Assembly: GCA_000727475.1 (NCBI GenBank) | Contig: KL647305.1 | Coordinates: 2,427,255-2,491,254 of the forward strand | DNA: 64,000 nt | Origin: Sarcocystis neurona | Lineage: Eukaryota; Apicomplexa; Conoidasida; Eucoccidiorida; Sarcocystidae | Direction: 5' to 3' | Shown: piece after piece, positions 24,820 through 37,080 of the stretch | Layout of the letters: every line of letters begins with the position of its first letter | How positions within the stretch are numbered: position 1 is the first letter of the stretch | The notes under the pieces: model-generated | Seen by the model: only the letters and a program-made list of their open reading frames with translations | The model's database searches: none | What the model was told of the DNA's origin: nothing | Translations under genes and position numbers: made by a program

Positions 24820-27800
24820 TCAGCACAGATCTGAATTTTTTTCCCTCTTCACCCCTTTGGAGGGACCCGCAGATACTGTCGCGCACCCGTTTTTTGTACT
24901 GTGCGGTGCAGAACCTCTTGCAACATGGCTTACTGGAGAACTGGATCCTGACTCCGGGTTCTTATCCTGTGGGTGCAAGCTCTTTCGTCTCCGTTCAACG
25001 TAACTTCCCTTTATGTGCTGTGCGTTACGCACCCCACAGAGTTGATTCCTAACATAACTTGTGAATGCTTAACTTGTCCACAGGTTGTACAGGAAGTTTT
25101 CAAAGCAGCACTGCGCATTCTTGTTGACTCACTCAGACATTTGTGTACATAAGATATGTATATATGGATGAAGACCTCATTCGCTAAAAGTACATCTGCC
25201 CGTCTTTGGTGGGTGCATTCAGTCGCGCGTACGATTGAAAGCGTGCGCCAAAATTGACACGGGAGTTCTTCGTTGCAGAGCTACAAGATGTCATGTGGTG
25301 TCGAAAGAGACGCACCGCAGGCAGACCGCAGCAGGTGTCCGCACCTATTGTGCGTCAGTCGTTCTGCACTCTGCTGCTTTGTTCTCGTAAGCTCTACAGG
25401 ACACGTGGAACCGTCACGACAAAAGGGACGCTGCATCTTCCGGTCTAGTAGTGGGAAATGTTAAGGGCACGTCTTAAGCACTGACGTAGTATCAAGGTGT
25501 CGACTGAGAACAATTGGAGTTGTTCCTTGAAGGAAAAAAGCTAAGTGTAATGGGGAGGAATCGCTTTGTCGTGGGAGACTGGAAAATTCAGACCGCAGGT
25601 GGAACGCGCGTAGATACGTATGTACGCGTATGCATACATGTTTCTCTACACGTATGTATTCGTACATTTGTACAACATGTGTATACGTGTGTACATGTGT
25701 ATATGTCTGTTTATCTATCTATTTATCTACGTATCTATCTATGTATCTATCTTTCTCTACGCGTATTCACAAATGACACTTATAAGTAGACATTTTCTCT
25801 ATGTGCGTCCTTCGCGGACAGCGCGTCTATGCGACGTGAACAGATTTTAAGCAGAAAATTAATGCCATTTCCGTCACGTGTTCTACAGATCCACACTTGC
25901 ACTTGCGCACCCACACACATCTGCATCTGTCTCCTGAGGCACATATTGCTCTACGTTGACTTTGCCGTCCGCATTGCAGCTTTCTCTTCGACGAAGAGCA
26001 GAACAATTTAGTTGTCATTTCCGTCACGTGCTCTACAGATCCACACTTACACTTGCGCACACACACACGTCTGCATCTGTCTCCTGAGGCACACATTGCT
26101 CTACGTTGACTTTGCCGTCTGCATTGCAGCTTTCTCCTCGACAAAGAGCACAACAACTTAGCAGATCGCGAACCGAAAAGAAGGTTGCGTTGCGTGGACA
26201 AAAATGAACGCACCTAGCTAGCGCCGACAGGCCTAATTCTGAAGATGGTGCAGATATGAGTGTGCCGTGTACGCTGAAAGCTTGCCTACAAGGTCCTTCC
26301 GACAATGTACCCTGAAACTTCCTTACGGCCAATTCTCTGTTCAGGCGCCCAATCTCATCCTTGTGGAGGCACACCTGAGTTACGCCCAGCATCAACAAAT
26401 AACCAAACAGACAAATAAGCATCTTGTTTAACAAGTTTCCTTTATGTTTAATTGTAGGACGTCGCAGTAGAGCCGCTCAGAATTTAGAGTCACACCTGTG
26501 TTTGCAGATCATGCATATCTACGTGTGTAAGTGCAAATCTTCGTAGAAGTGAGAACTGCAGGGGATGCAGCGCATGGTGTAAGAATGCTGATTGCCGGTG
26601 TCGCGCACCCCCATCTGGAGTGTTGCGTCTGTCGATTGACACTTGGTAGAACGAACACTGAAAGTACGCATTCGGTCTGTGGCAAAAATTCGCGCGCTCG
26701 TAGTGCACGGGTGCGACCCTCCGTCGACTGGATGCACAACCCCGTCTTTCCGTTTGCTGTAATTATAGTGCCCTGTGTCAACAGGATGTGCATTGTATGT
26801 GTAACTCGACAACAAGACAGGCACGACTGTCCGCCCGTTCAAACGCTTCCGGCGGGTGCGGAGCTGTTGATGAAGCGAAGACTCCCGCCTTTTCGACAAT
26901 ACGCAGTGTATAGTCAATCATCCTTCTACAGACTTGCCCGGTAATGCAGTGCTCTTTTCTACCACGTTTGTCTGAGCGTCTCGCTCACAGAAAAAGTCTC
27001 CTGCATTTCGCCTCGTAGAGTTGCAACGTACGAGCTGTAAGGACATTAGTGCCTTCTCATTTTTGTCGTAAAAACGGATGGAATTCATGTGTGCTCTCGT
27101 ACACGTGTATGTATACACTTCTAGATCTCTCTGTTGATGTCTCTGAGTTCCAGTACGACGGGAAACGCCGACAAGTAAGGCTAGCTGGCAATGTCTGGTG
27201 TAACACAGAAGTGTAAGCTGATTAGTTTTCCGTCCCTCTAGCATCCGATGGGATTACTTTCGTAGGTAGACCTATACAGACGCAAAGCGAAGCCTATCAA
27301 ACACCGGCGTCCTTCTAACTATTTTGGGTTTGCGATCACAGCCTGACAACATCCCTCTATGTGTAAAGGCGGATGAGCAGGCATTTCAACATTGTGTGGG
27401 CACACACCTTCAAAACCCTGTACCAGAACGCGTGTCACACTCCAGCTATATTTGGTTGAGAATGAGCGCCTGTCGGTTCGCTTACTTGTCGCCGATATAT
27501 CGTGAGCTCTGACGACATGGCGAGCAACTGCTTTGCTTTCTCTCGAAGCGTCTGGAGCAAAACGAAACGCACCAAGTCCTTTTCCGATTGAAGCAAAACT
27601 CAAGGACGATAGCGCCAGACCGATTGTCTACCGCGACGGCTTGTAGTCATCTACACATGATTCGATCTTCTTGTACGGGAGCATACGCATCCGTACTTCT
27701 TCCGGCCGGAACATCTACTGTCCTTCTAAAAGCCTAGTTGCACCACAAAGCTTGGGGTGGCGCGTTATGTGACATTCTCTCTTGCAGCGTTTCAGAACTT

Positions 27801-30800
27801 GCGAATACCTTTCACCGGTAGGGTATCAAGCGCTAATTACCGACTTCCATTAGTGTGAGACGCATATTGCCACAGTTCTATGGTCAACCTGCCAAAGATT
27901 GAAGTCTTGTGGAAAGGAGCATCGCGGAAGTTCTGGACGATGGGGTGGACTAGGCTGAGCTGCACTGCATCTTATTCTCTTTCCTTTTAGCGTGTGTCCT
28001 TACCTGCTGGTAATTCTGCATCTGTTCGATCACTTCGGGACCCGGATACTTTGACAGCTGCGTCTGGAAGTATTTTGGAAACACATGGACAGCATTGACC
28101 CTAGAGTAAGGCCGTCTGCTGGAGAACACAGTAGACAGGAAACCGTCTGTGCTCCAAAACACCTGTTTTTATTATGATTCTATTCCGAGTCGCGTAGTTG
28201 CACAAAGGCAGACGTGAATTTACTAGCGATTGAGCTGTAACCTGCCGGAGTTCAAATATATGTCGTCATAGTTTTTGCTTCAGTATACCTTCAGTTCGAC
28301 GTAGAGTTTTTCTTTCTCTTGAATCATTATGTCGCGTTCAACAACCTCCTCAGTCTTGGCAATAAGACGTTTCTGTAGAGTTTGAATTTTATTAACCATT
28401 TCCAGTTTTGACGGGTCACTGCCCTCGAGTCGTCTCCATCGATGTACATTCATAGGATTTTCCAAGCTTTCACTCAAGGCCTTTACTTTTGTGCGCTCTG
28501 CTCATCAGACGCAGTTCACTGCACCACCTTCGGTTTGTTTCGCTTGTAGCACTTCCGCAGGTGTTTATTGCTTTGACGTTACGAGTTATGTCAAAGCAGC
28601 GGCACAGCTTCCTGGACGCGTATGTTAATTTCCGTCCCTTCTCAAGAAGTTTCTGCCAGTATGGTGTGAACCCGCATCTCTCATTTTCTTTACATGCCAC
28701 TGGGGTGTTTTCCTGCCTCTGTTGTATAAGTTCGTACAACGTGCATGGGTGTATTCAGTGACTTCGCTGAACTGCTACAGGATGAGGTCTAGAGCTCGTG
28801 AAGAAACAAGCATCACTGTGACCCGCTCTATCTGGTAATCGCGTCTTCGAACTCGTCGTTTGCGTCCAGACCTGTGGACAACGGCTACAGTATAACACAC
28901 GCTTCAGTTTGCCTCGTCAACATTCGTTGCCTCTGACGCGTATTATCACACACTGTCTGTTTAAGAGGGTTTTCCTACAGCTTTACTACTCTTCACCTCC
29001 AAAAAAGGGAATCTCAGCCTTATTTTTGCACGTTGCGGGAAGGAACGCCAACAGTGGACCGGAACGTAAAACATTCAACACACAGCGCACGGCTCCAGAG
29101 TCGGGAAAAAGGGGCCGACCTGTGGCTGTCGTTTCTTGTCATGCCCACGACATTGCATTGTTGAGTTTGCAAATATGACTTCCGCCATAATTACATCCTC
29201 TGGGAGGCGATTTTGAGGCTCACCTTGAAGCAACTCTTTCTGCAAGCGGTAAACTTCACGTTTCAGCTCGTCGACGCTTGCAACTTGAGAACGCACGGAA
29301 CCTAATTCACGGCGAGCTGCGTTGACCTTCTTCCTCAGCAGGGAAATCCCATTTAGTCTAGCCTATTCAGACGAACAGACGGAGGCAGGGTTTCGAGCTT
29401 TCAGTTCGAAGCGTACAGTCTTAGCGTGTAACGTAAACGAACATCAGGTCTTGAATGGGGCCAAAGAACAGCAGTGACGATGTTTTGTAGCAGCGTTCTT
29501 CGTAGTGCGATGTATCTGGCTTCGTGACAAAGTCTTCAGCTTTAGAACGTCTATATACTTTCCATCAACCGACTCCGGTTAATCAGGTCGATTCTACTTG
29601 ATGAATGTGAACCACACAAATCATCGCTAGTCATCACTGGTCGCTCGGCTACATGAGATACACAGTTGAACAAACCACTGTACGTCAAAACCACTGCAAA
29701 TCATCTTCCTCCGCTAAGGAGCCGAGCTGCGCACGCGTTTGTTCTCTTTCGTACTAAGTGAAGTTTTCATGCGCAGAACTGGAGATGCGTGCAGCACTTG
29801 CCCGCCTTCCGTGTTCAGTCTCACCACGCTGCAGTTGTTAGCCTTACACACAGATGGCCTTCATAATGCAGCAGATCTGCATTGTCCATATTCAGAAGTT
29901 GATGAGCCGCCCCACTGGCCGAAGCAACGCGGAACCCGGTTAATGCTGCTGCCGAATTAGCTTACGCGGTATTGTGCCTCTCCCTTCTCAAGTGTTGACT
30001 GCTGAATTTTTATTTTCTCGTAGAGCAGAGCCAGTTCCTGCTTGCGTTTGAGAAGCTGGGTGCCCAGCATGTCTCTTTCCGTAAGTATCTGCACGAATAA
30101 AGAGCACGTGAGAGGTATAAAAGGTTACCCAGTTTTGCTCATCTTTCGCGACTGGCAGTCCACGACAGCAACCGTACACCATTTGCCATATCAAGGACCT
30201 CAACACTAGATTGCCCCAGTCTTCCTCTGTAGAGTGCAGCATCTTAGGTGGAAGAGTGTCATTGGAACCAGAGTTGCAGAGGCACTCCGTGCGAGAACAG
30301 TCAGAGAACACAGAACTCGTTGTCTGAGGACTGCGGCAGTCTTGTCATTGACAACACCACCTTCGTCTCGCCTGCAATCATTTTCCTCCAAGAATCAATC
30401 AAATTTTTTTGACAGTGCTGCCGCTGGATGGGCCTCACCTTCCGCTCCTTGTACTCAGCTGTACTTCCTGCTCTGACGTGTTGCAGTGGTAGAGGTGCAG
30501 TGGTGGTGCCACACCTATGCGCCGGTGAGCAATCCTATGGTGCGCTAAACGGTTACAACTTCAGAGAGCAACTTACCAGTTGAAGCAGTTATTTGGTCTG
30601 TAAGATGCACAGTGTATGCTGGGTGAATTAAGCGCGAGAGTACTCAGTTCAAATCTGACTTGCTATTCTATGGTAATCATCCTGACACTCGACCAGTCTC
30701 CTTCCGTCCAGCATTGTCTTGCATGCAGAAGGCTGACGAGTTTTCCGAAAGCGAGCATATCAAATTAATACACTGAGGAAGTATAGCCGCGTACCACCTC

Positions 30801-33800
30801 AAATTCCTTTCTTTGGTTGGAACGTTCTGTCTCAGCGTCTTGGATAGTAGTCTCGAGCTTCTTTATCTCGCGTCTGCATCAGCGTATAAAGAAGACCCAC
30901 TAATTTGTGAGCTGGTTTGTTCTGGGAACCATGTAAAGTGTTCTCTGCGTCGAATTCCGACACGAAAAGACACGTTGGACACACTCCTTTATGTTATGCG
31001 CAACATCTACACGCCCAGCTGCAGATGAAATGGTCTTGCGGCTTACAGTATGAATCTGGGGGGGAAGAAATGACGTTTCACAGCACAAAGACTACAAGGA
31101 TGCTAGGCAAGAACAACAAGCTGGGGCGCCCTATTGCCCTCCCTCTTTTGGTGCAGAGGACCGAGAGCAGCAGCCTGTAGGAGAGGTACAGGGAACAACA
31201 GTCACAAGGCTCACTGCGAAGCCTTCGTGCAGCTCTTGGTAGCCCTGAATTGTCACCTAGCAGAACTAGATCAATAGAGTATTCTCAGTGGTGACATCCA
31301 GCTACCAACAAAGAAATTCGATGGATAACTCCTCCTCGAAGCTACAAAGCAGTATTTCATAGACACGAGTAAGAAATTGCGTGCACACGCTCGGGTAGAA
31401 CCGCGCAAAAGGTAGCACATATGCTAAGAAAGAGTAATATATGCCCACGTCAAAGCGAGTGTGCTGCCTCCCCCGGGCCCAAGAAAGTCACGATTACAGG
31501 CGGCCTAGCAGTAATACGGCTTGCCAATTGGTTCACCTTTGATTTAGAACGATTTGTTGCAGGGAGGCTAGCTTGTGTTGAGCGCTTTGAAGATCGCTTG
31601 AAATTTTTTCGTTATCTTTGGCAATCTTCTGTTGTTCAAAATGACCTTTGATGAGACTCGCATCCTTCTGCTTCACTTCCTCCTTAAGCTGTTCAATCTG
31701 GTGGTACAACAGTTTGAACTTCCTGCGACGACGCATTGCCAGCAGGAACAGCAGTTGAGTCGGAACAGAAGCCGATACTACAGTTTGTCCGTGGAAGACG
31801 ACCAGCCTCCACGAGCAACAGCCTCCTGTCCGGAGGACGCGAACACAGCTTCGGTGGCCTCTACTGTCTTACGAAAAGTCACCTGGTTCATTTCAATACA
31901 ATGGTTGAAAGTCGAGGTACCTGATCCGTCGTATTCAGTGCGCGCTTGCCAGCGTCTCACAGCGAACTACATGTACCGGACGCACTGAGAGGTTAGAAGC
32001 ACGGCTTTTAGCCCTTCTCTACAGGCATGCAAGGAACTACACAATGGCGTTCTGGTGACAAGTCTGCTCAAAGCCGAGAACACCGAAGTCGCGCGTCTTC
32101 AGGATTTCTATCCGTATGTCCATATATGTGTAGATTCTCCCGGGCACACTCGTACTTCACCGCCGTCGCAGACGCGTGAAGCTTTGTACGGTGATTGACA
32201 ACGTGCAGAACCAGGGACTCTCATATTATGCATGCGAAGACATTAAGACCCCACAAACAAATTCGTCTACGCGGTCGTACGTAAGTCATGAAACAGCCAT
32301 TCTTACAGCGCAAGCGGCTGCGTGACCTGTATAACATTTCCTCGTGTACGCCCCTCGACAAAATGCGCGCACGAGGTAAGGCGACGCAGAGAATTTCTCA
32401 TCTGTAATGCATTGTGATGCGCTTACAGAACCTCACTCACGCATTCAGCACACTTTATTAGCTGCCTGTTTCCCGCGGGTAGACTTTAAAAGGAGAAAGA
32501 GCCTGTCCAACGGCACTTGTATGTGTCTATTCTATTGGAAACGAGAAACACGCAGGCTCAAGTGTCTAGTCAAGAAGTCAGTGAAGCACCGAACGTGGAT
32601 AGGAACGACTCGATTATAGGATGTGTTCTGTGCAGCCTCCAACGGCATCCTTTTTAGTTTTCTTCGGACAGCACACGAGCGAAGCTGCAACCGTGAAGGA
32701 AAAGGAAGTAAATTTTTGCACGGACGAGTCACCGCCACATCTGTTTCTGCAGCTTCTTCTCCAGCGAGGGCAGTAGTAAGCTGTACAGCGCATCTACGAA
32801 ATACCAACCAAGTTCAAATCTCCCTTCTACACTTTCTTTGAACAGCATTCTTGCACAATTTTATGTAGATATTCACACATATAGTTTAACGTCTGCTTTT
32901 TACAAAAGTTGACACAAAAGACTAAACAGGTAATCCGTTAGAAAATCGGAAGTGTGTCCTGGCGCTCTAAGCCTTCTGCCGATTTTGCTTGGTCTCTTGT
33001 TGTGCCCACCTTCTGCCTAATACTTGAGGACTACGTATCGCAAAAAGAGTGTACCACAAGAGGCGATTGATCCGTTGTCGACAGTAGCCAATATCCCCCT
33101 CCCTTTCAGCACACCGCTTCAGTCCAGTACCTGTAAGGTTTATACAGGCGTTCTCACACGTCCGGCAGTATCAGCTCGCCCAACGTCCACCCACGTACGG
33201 ATCCCACTTGTACGTGAAGATGTCCGTGTTTTCTTACGGCTAACCTTAGGCTGCAGCATCCCTCCTATTATCTGTGTCATGTAAATGTTGTTCACCTCTA
33301 GATTTTATGGCGTCTGTATACACATCTCGCGATGACGGTATTTGGATCTACACTCTACTTAAGCAGGCTCACACATGCGCGCCGTCGCCTTCTTCGACTG
33401 TTCACCTACTGTTTCATTTCGCTGATTTCGTCAAGCGACTCGATAAGGTTCCTGGAGTATAAGTTACGATCGGCTCGTACGGATTCATAAAGCGTCTTCT
33501 GCGTCGCCAGCTTCGCGCGAAGTTCGCCAATGGACCTCTGTAAGTCCGCCACCCTGTTGTCTCCGGTTTTGATTTCTTCTAGCAGAGAAAGGTATTTCTC
33601 GTTTGCTTTGGACAGCTCTTGTCCACTTCTGTCCCGATGTAGCTCAAGCTCCCTGATCTTTCCTTGCTGTGTATCTACCTCCGCTCGATAGCGCTGAATT
33701 TCCCGTTGGAGCTGCGTTGCATGAGCCTCATGGCGTTTGAGCACGTCTTCTTGCTTCTTTGCTGCATCTTCGGATTTCAACACTGTTTTAGAAAGCAAAT

Positions 33801-35235
33801 CTCTTTCTCTCATCAGAGTGTCGATACTTCTCTTATCTGCTTCCGCTTGCTGCTTCAGGGTCTCAATCTCTCTCTCAACGGCCATAATCTCTGTCTTCAA
33901 CGTGCTGCGGTGATCCTCCAGCGACTTCTTCTCCTCTTCCACTTGTGACAGCTTCTTTCTCAACAGCTCGTGCATTTTGATCACCCGCTCTTTCTCTGTA
34001 TGTAATTTGTTGATCTCCTCCTCTTGATCTCGTAGTTCAGCTTCCCTCGCAAAGTTCGCTGCCTGAATTTTGCTATTTTTGAATATTTGTTCGTTAAGGC
34101 GTGTTTCAGTTTCTGCGATACGTCCAGATATTTCCGCCAGTTTCTTCGTTTCTTCTTCGTTTTCACGGTGGAGCCCAGCAACCACATTTTGAAGGTGATC
34201 AGCTTGTTTGTTTTGTTGCTCAATTGTCACCTGCTTGGCATGCAGCTCCTGCTGTTTCTGCTCAATCAAACGCTTCAGCTCGGTCAGATCCCTCTCAAGC
34301 TTCTCGCGCCTGCGCTGTTCATGTTGTGCTTCTGCCTTCTTAACCCGTAGCAATTCTTTCGTTTGTGCTAGTTCTTCTTGAGGTTCAGCTGCACGGCGCT
34401 CTAATTCTTTCAGCTTTTCTGATAAACTGGCATTGCTGCTGGCAATTTGAGCGTTCTTTGCTGTCAACTGCTCGCACTCTTTCACGAGCCTCTCTCGCTC
34501 AAGCAAGTGTTCTTCCAACTTGGCTTCCTGAGAGACATGCTCTGATTCGCTAGCTTCCACTGCTTTGGTTAGTTCTTCGATATTTTTGCGGAGACCTGAG
34601 ATGGTCTGCCGCGAAAGCTCCTCCCTTTCTTTACCTGCCTGCACGAGTTGCCAGGCATGTTGAACTTCTTTACGGAGGATGTCAATCAAACTTTGATCTT
34701 CGTGTGATATTTTTAAAGCGGCAACGACTTTGGCGGCGTTCTCCTGGATCTGTTTTGTGAGGCGTCGGCAACGCTTCAACAGAGACCACTCACTCGCGTG
34801 CGACTTCAACAAGGCTTCATACAGCTTTTCATATTGCTGTCGAAAAGGCTCGAGAGCAGGATCACGCGGAAGATTTTCCAGCACCTCCCGGAAATCTTCT
34901 TCTAGGGCGCGGTAACAAGCAGCGGCATTTTCGTCACGCATTAAAGCTTCCGCTGCTCCCTCTTCCTCGTCGTCATTCGTTCCCAGGGTAGTAAAATTTC
35001 CTGCGGCCGCGATCTGGTTTGCAGTGCCTGCTGCTTCTGTGCTATCTGCTGCTGCCTCCGCGTTGTCAGTAGCTACGGCGATCTGCGGGCACCTCCGTGA
35101 CTCTGTTGGGTCGACAGTAGCCTCTGCTCCCTCTCGGGACCGACCGTCCTCTGCTGAACTTGACGTCTTATAGTTTCCGTCGCACGGTGTTGTGGCGCCG
35201 TCGGGAGGTTGCGAAGCGGCTGGCAGAGACGCCAT
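24820..35235 (-). CDS. CFAP58: cilia- and flagella-associated protein 58 (CCDC147)
   Basis: Axonemal coiled-coil protein required for flagellum/cilium assembly; in coccidia only microgametes are flagellated. Ten exons, 977 aa (human 872): 35235-33410, 31722-31537, 30873-30795, 30088-29966, 29362-29224, 28497-28289, 28063-28004, 27551-27486, 26374-26327, 25017-24820. All joins are GT-AG and phase-consistent. Exon 1 alone encodes 608 aa: an acidic/Ala-rich N terminus, then continuous heptad coiled coil ending LYSRNLIESLDEISEMK. Later exons give KFKLLYHQIEQLKEE, ILTERDMLGTQLLKRKQ, ALLYEKIKIQQSTLEKGE, LENPMNVHRWRRLEGSDP, LQKRLIAKTEEVVE, KYPGPEVIEQMQNYQQ, LREKAKQLLAMSSELTIY, DEIGRLNRELA and HIKGSYVERRRK, all in the family's order. 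It has none of the CAG-type expansions of its neighbours. The extended Ser/Lys tail after the last block is lineage-specific. Confidence 0.93.
25708..25755. repeat. TATC/TCTA tetranucleotide microsatellite
   Basis: Imperfect repeats of TCTA-type units inside CFAP58 intron 9, flanked by GTAC/GTAT-rich sequence. Confidence 0.85.
25862..26163. repeat. 151-bp tandem duplication
   Basis: Two adjacent copies, 25862-26012 and 26013-26163, both running from TG(C/T)CATTTCCGTCACGTG to a CAA(T/C)TTAG end. I count about 11 differences, roughly 93% identity. The copies lie in the predicted last intron of CFAP58, and each stays open in one minus-strand frame encoding a Cys-rich stretch. Confidence 0.9.
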
Positions 35236-35380
35236 CGGTGAAGAGTGACACCTGGGATAAAGATAAAGTAATCACTTCACCTACTGGGTGTAGAGTATAT
35301 CTACATATATCTACCAATCTATGAGCGAGCACACGTTGCGTCTTGTTTAGGCGAGAAAAGCTCGTGCACCGGTACTGCGG
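35236..35380. promoter_or_regulatory. CFAP58 upstream region
   Basis: Immediately 5' of the CFAP58 ATG on the minus strand. It includes an AT-rich stretch (tatatctacatatatctacc) about 60-85 bases upstream. No specific motif was recognised; the promoter role is inferred from position only. Confidence 0.25.
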
Positions 35381-35767
35381 CTAGTATTCAGAGCAATAGT
35401 TGTCGTCGAAAAAAGTAGCCTCAACGATTGAAGGGAGGGTCCGGAACAGGTAGAATACGAGGAACTTTGAAGACTGAGAAAGCGGCGACAAGCTCTTGTA
35501 GCAACGATCGCACTGAAGGCCGAAGTTGAATTATGCAACAAAGAAGCGAATCGGGTAGACCAGGGAAATGAAATTAGCCTGAAGTCTGTGAAAAAGGCCT
35601 TCAAAGTACTCCTCGGAAAAGCGACCACATCGCTGACACGATGGAACTATTTGACCGGCCGAAATAGTTCTTTGTTGGACAGCGAACTAAGACACGTGAA
35701 CATAACCAGGTTTTCGAAGTGTGGGGTTGTCCAGTTGAACTACTTTACATACTCGATTTCCAGATAA
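35381..35767 (+). pseudogene. degenerate or partial coiled-coil reading frame
   Basis: One plus-strand frame reads coherently with a charged, helix-like composition (RLRKRRQALVATIALKAEVE, then NKEANRVDQGNEISLKSVKK) but contains two TGA stops, at 35429 and 35468. The text before, between and after the stops keeps the same character (EKSSLND, REGPEQVEYEEL). Both stops are one transition from CGA. No ATG or clear splice site bounds it. It starts head-to-head with CFAP58. It could be a decayed gene fragment, an exon beginning after 35470, or chance; family unknown. Confidence 0.3.
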
Positions 35768-37050
35768 GCCCCTTGAGAGCACCTCGAAGCTGCCACTCGT
35801 GCTATCGGTGTTGTGCTGCCAGACATGCTGGGACAGCAACTCACGATGCCACTGCGGCAGCCTACTGTCTAATGAAGTTCTTCACATTCTCGGCAGATGA
35901 AGTTTATCAAGTTTGTCACGACATACACACGAGTGGATATCAAAGAGAGGGACACGAAAACCTACGTTGCGAACAGGACGCAGCACGACACAGAGAGAAG
36001 ATAGGGAACACTTAGCTGGAATCTACGAACACACCTTCCGTCAGTTGATCCCTCTGGCAGCAACTATTTTGCAGGCGATCCGACATTGGGCGCGTGGGCC
36101 TGTGCGCAGGTGCACACTTGAGATCGACTAAGACTTCATGTACTGCTGGATGAGTCTATGACGAATGTTGGCCTACAAATCAATCCCGTACGTATGACTG
36201 CTGACGCAGCACGAGACGCTGCTGGTGTTTACATTCTGTACCTGCGCAGCTGCGAGCGCTACGCCCAGCAGCTCGCACTCCTGCTGCAGTAGTGATTCTT
36301 TTCTACCTTTTGCACATGTCAGCCCACTAAACCGTGCAACTCCGTAATAATTTACGAAAGCAGGCAAACACGGTATTTCCAGCCACGTTTGCTGCCCACG
36401 CGGCGTTGATATAGCACAATAGGCCTCATGCAGTCGTATGCGACGTTTGCCACCGTGTCTCCTGTGGGGCTTGCGGGGCGCTCCAAAATCCGTCCTCATG
36501 TGGTGTGAACTACGGCAGTTCCTGAATTTGTGAACTGATCGTCTGCAGATCATCGCAGCAACTGGTTCCAGTTGCAGTTCCACTGCAGGAAGGCGCAGCA
36601 CTGAACACATGTCCTGATAGGTGTGCCTTGGTGTTATCGTAGAGGAGGCACCTTTAGGCACTCAACAACGAAGGCCGGTACCAGAGCGTTAGCACTAAGG
36701 AGAACAGCCTTCTCCAAAATAAGCTCTAACGTCTCGAGCGCTGAATGGCGTGCTTTCCTTACAGTGGGACAGACGAAGTCGAACCGAGCGAAGGTGAACG
36801 CTGAAAATGACTTCCTAGTTTTTCAAATGGCACGGATTTAATGCAGTGCATACATGACCAGAGTGCACCGAAACTGACCACTCCTTAGCCAAAATCTGCG
36901 TACAAGTAGACAACAGGTATCCAGCCACGCGTGCTAAGCGGAGGATCGCAACCGGAGGGACGCGTAAAACCCTCTCTGCGCACGTGCCGGTACGCGAGTT
37001 TGCAGCGGGCCTTCATATCAGTAGATGTGTAAGGTGACCTCCAGGCAGGT

Positions 37051-37080
37051 ATACATATATGTATATATATATATATACAC
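37051..37080. repeat. TA dinucleotide microsatellite
   Basis: Alternating TA with a single interruption, in repeat-poor intergenic sequence. Confidence 0.9.

Larger units (their letters stand above)
25018..26326 (-). other. CFAP58 intron 9, repeat-bearing
   Basis: Placed between the exon ending LNRELA|gtaagg and the exon starting cacag|CACATAAAG. It contains a TATC-type tetranucleotide tract (about 25708-25755) and a 151-bp tandem duplication. An alternative is read-through of exon 9 to a stop at 26033 with a Cys-rich tail, but that would drop the conserved K-x3-Y-x4-RK block. Confidence 0.7.

Noticed and set aside
25680..25760. Possible telomere-like or CRISPR-like array
   Set aside because: It is a simple TATC/TCTA microsatellite without unique spacers; no CCCTAAA-type units were seen anywhere.
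26033..26434. Reading exon 9 of CFAP58 straight through to a Cys-rich end
   Set aside because: The exon at 25017-24820 supplies the conserved HIKGSYVERRRK block in phase, so the donor at 26326 is the better choice; retention stays possible.
30640..30672. TTCAAAT loop with short stem resembling a tRNA T-arm
   Set aside because: No matching acceptor, D- or anticodon arm around it.
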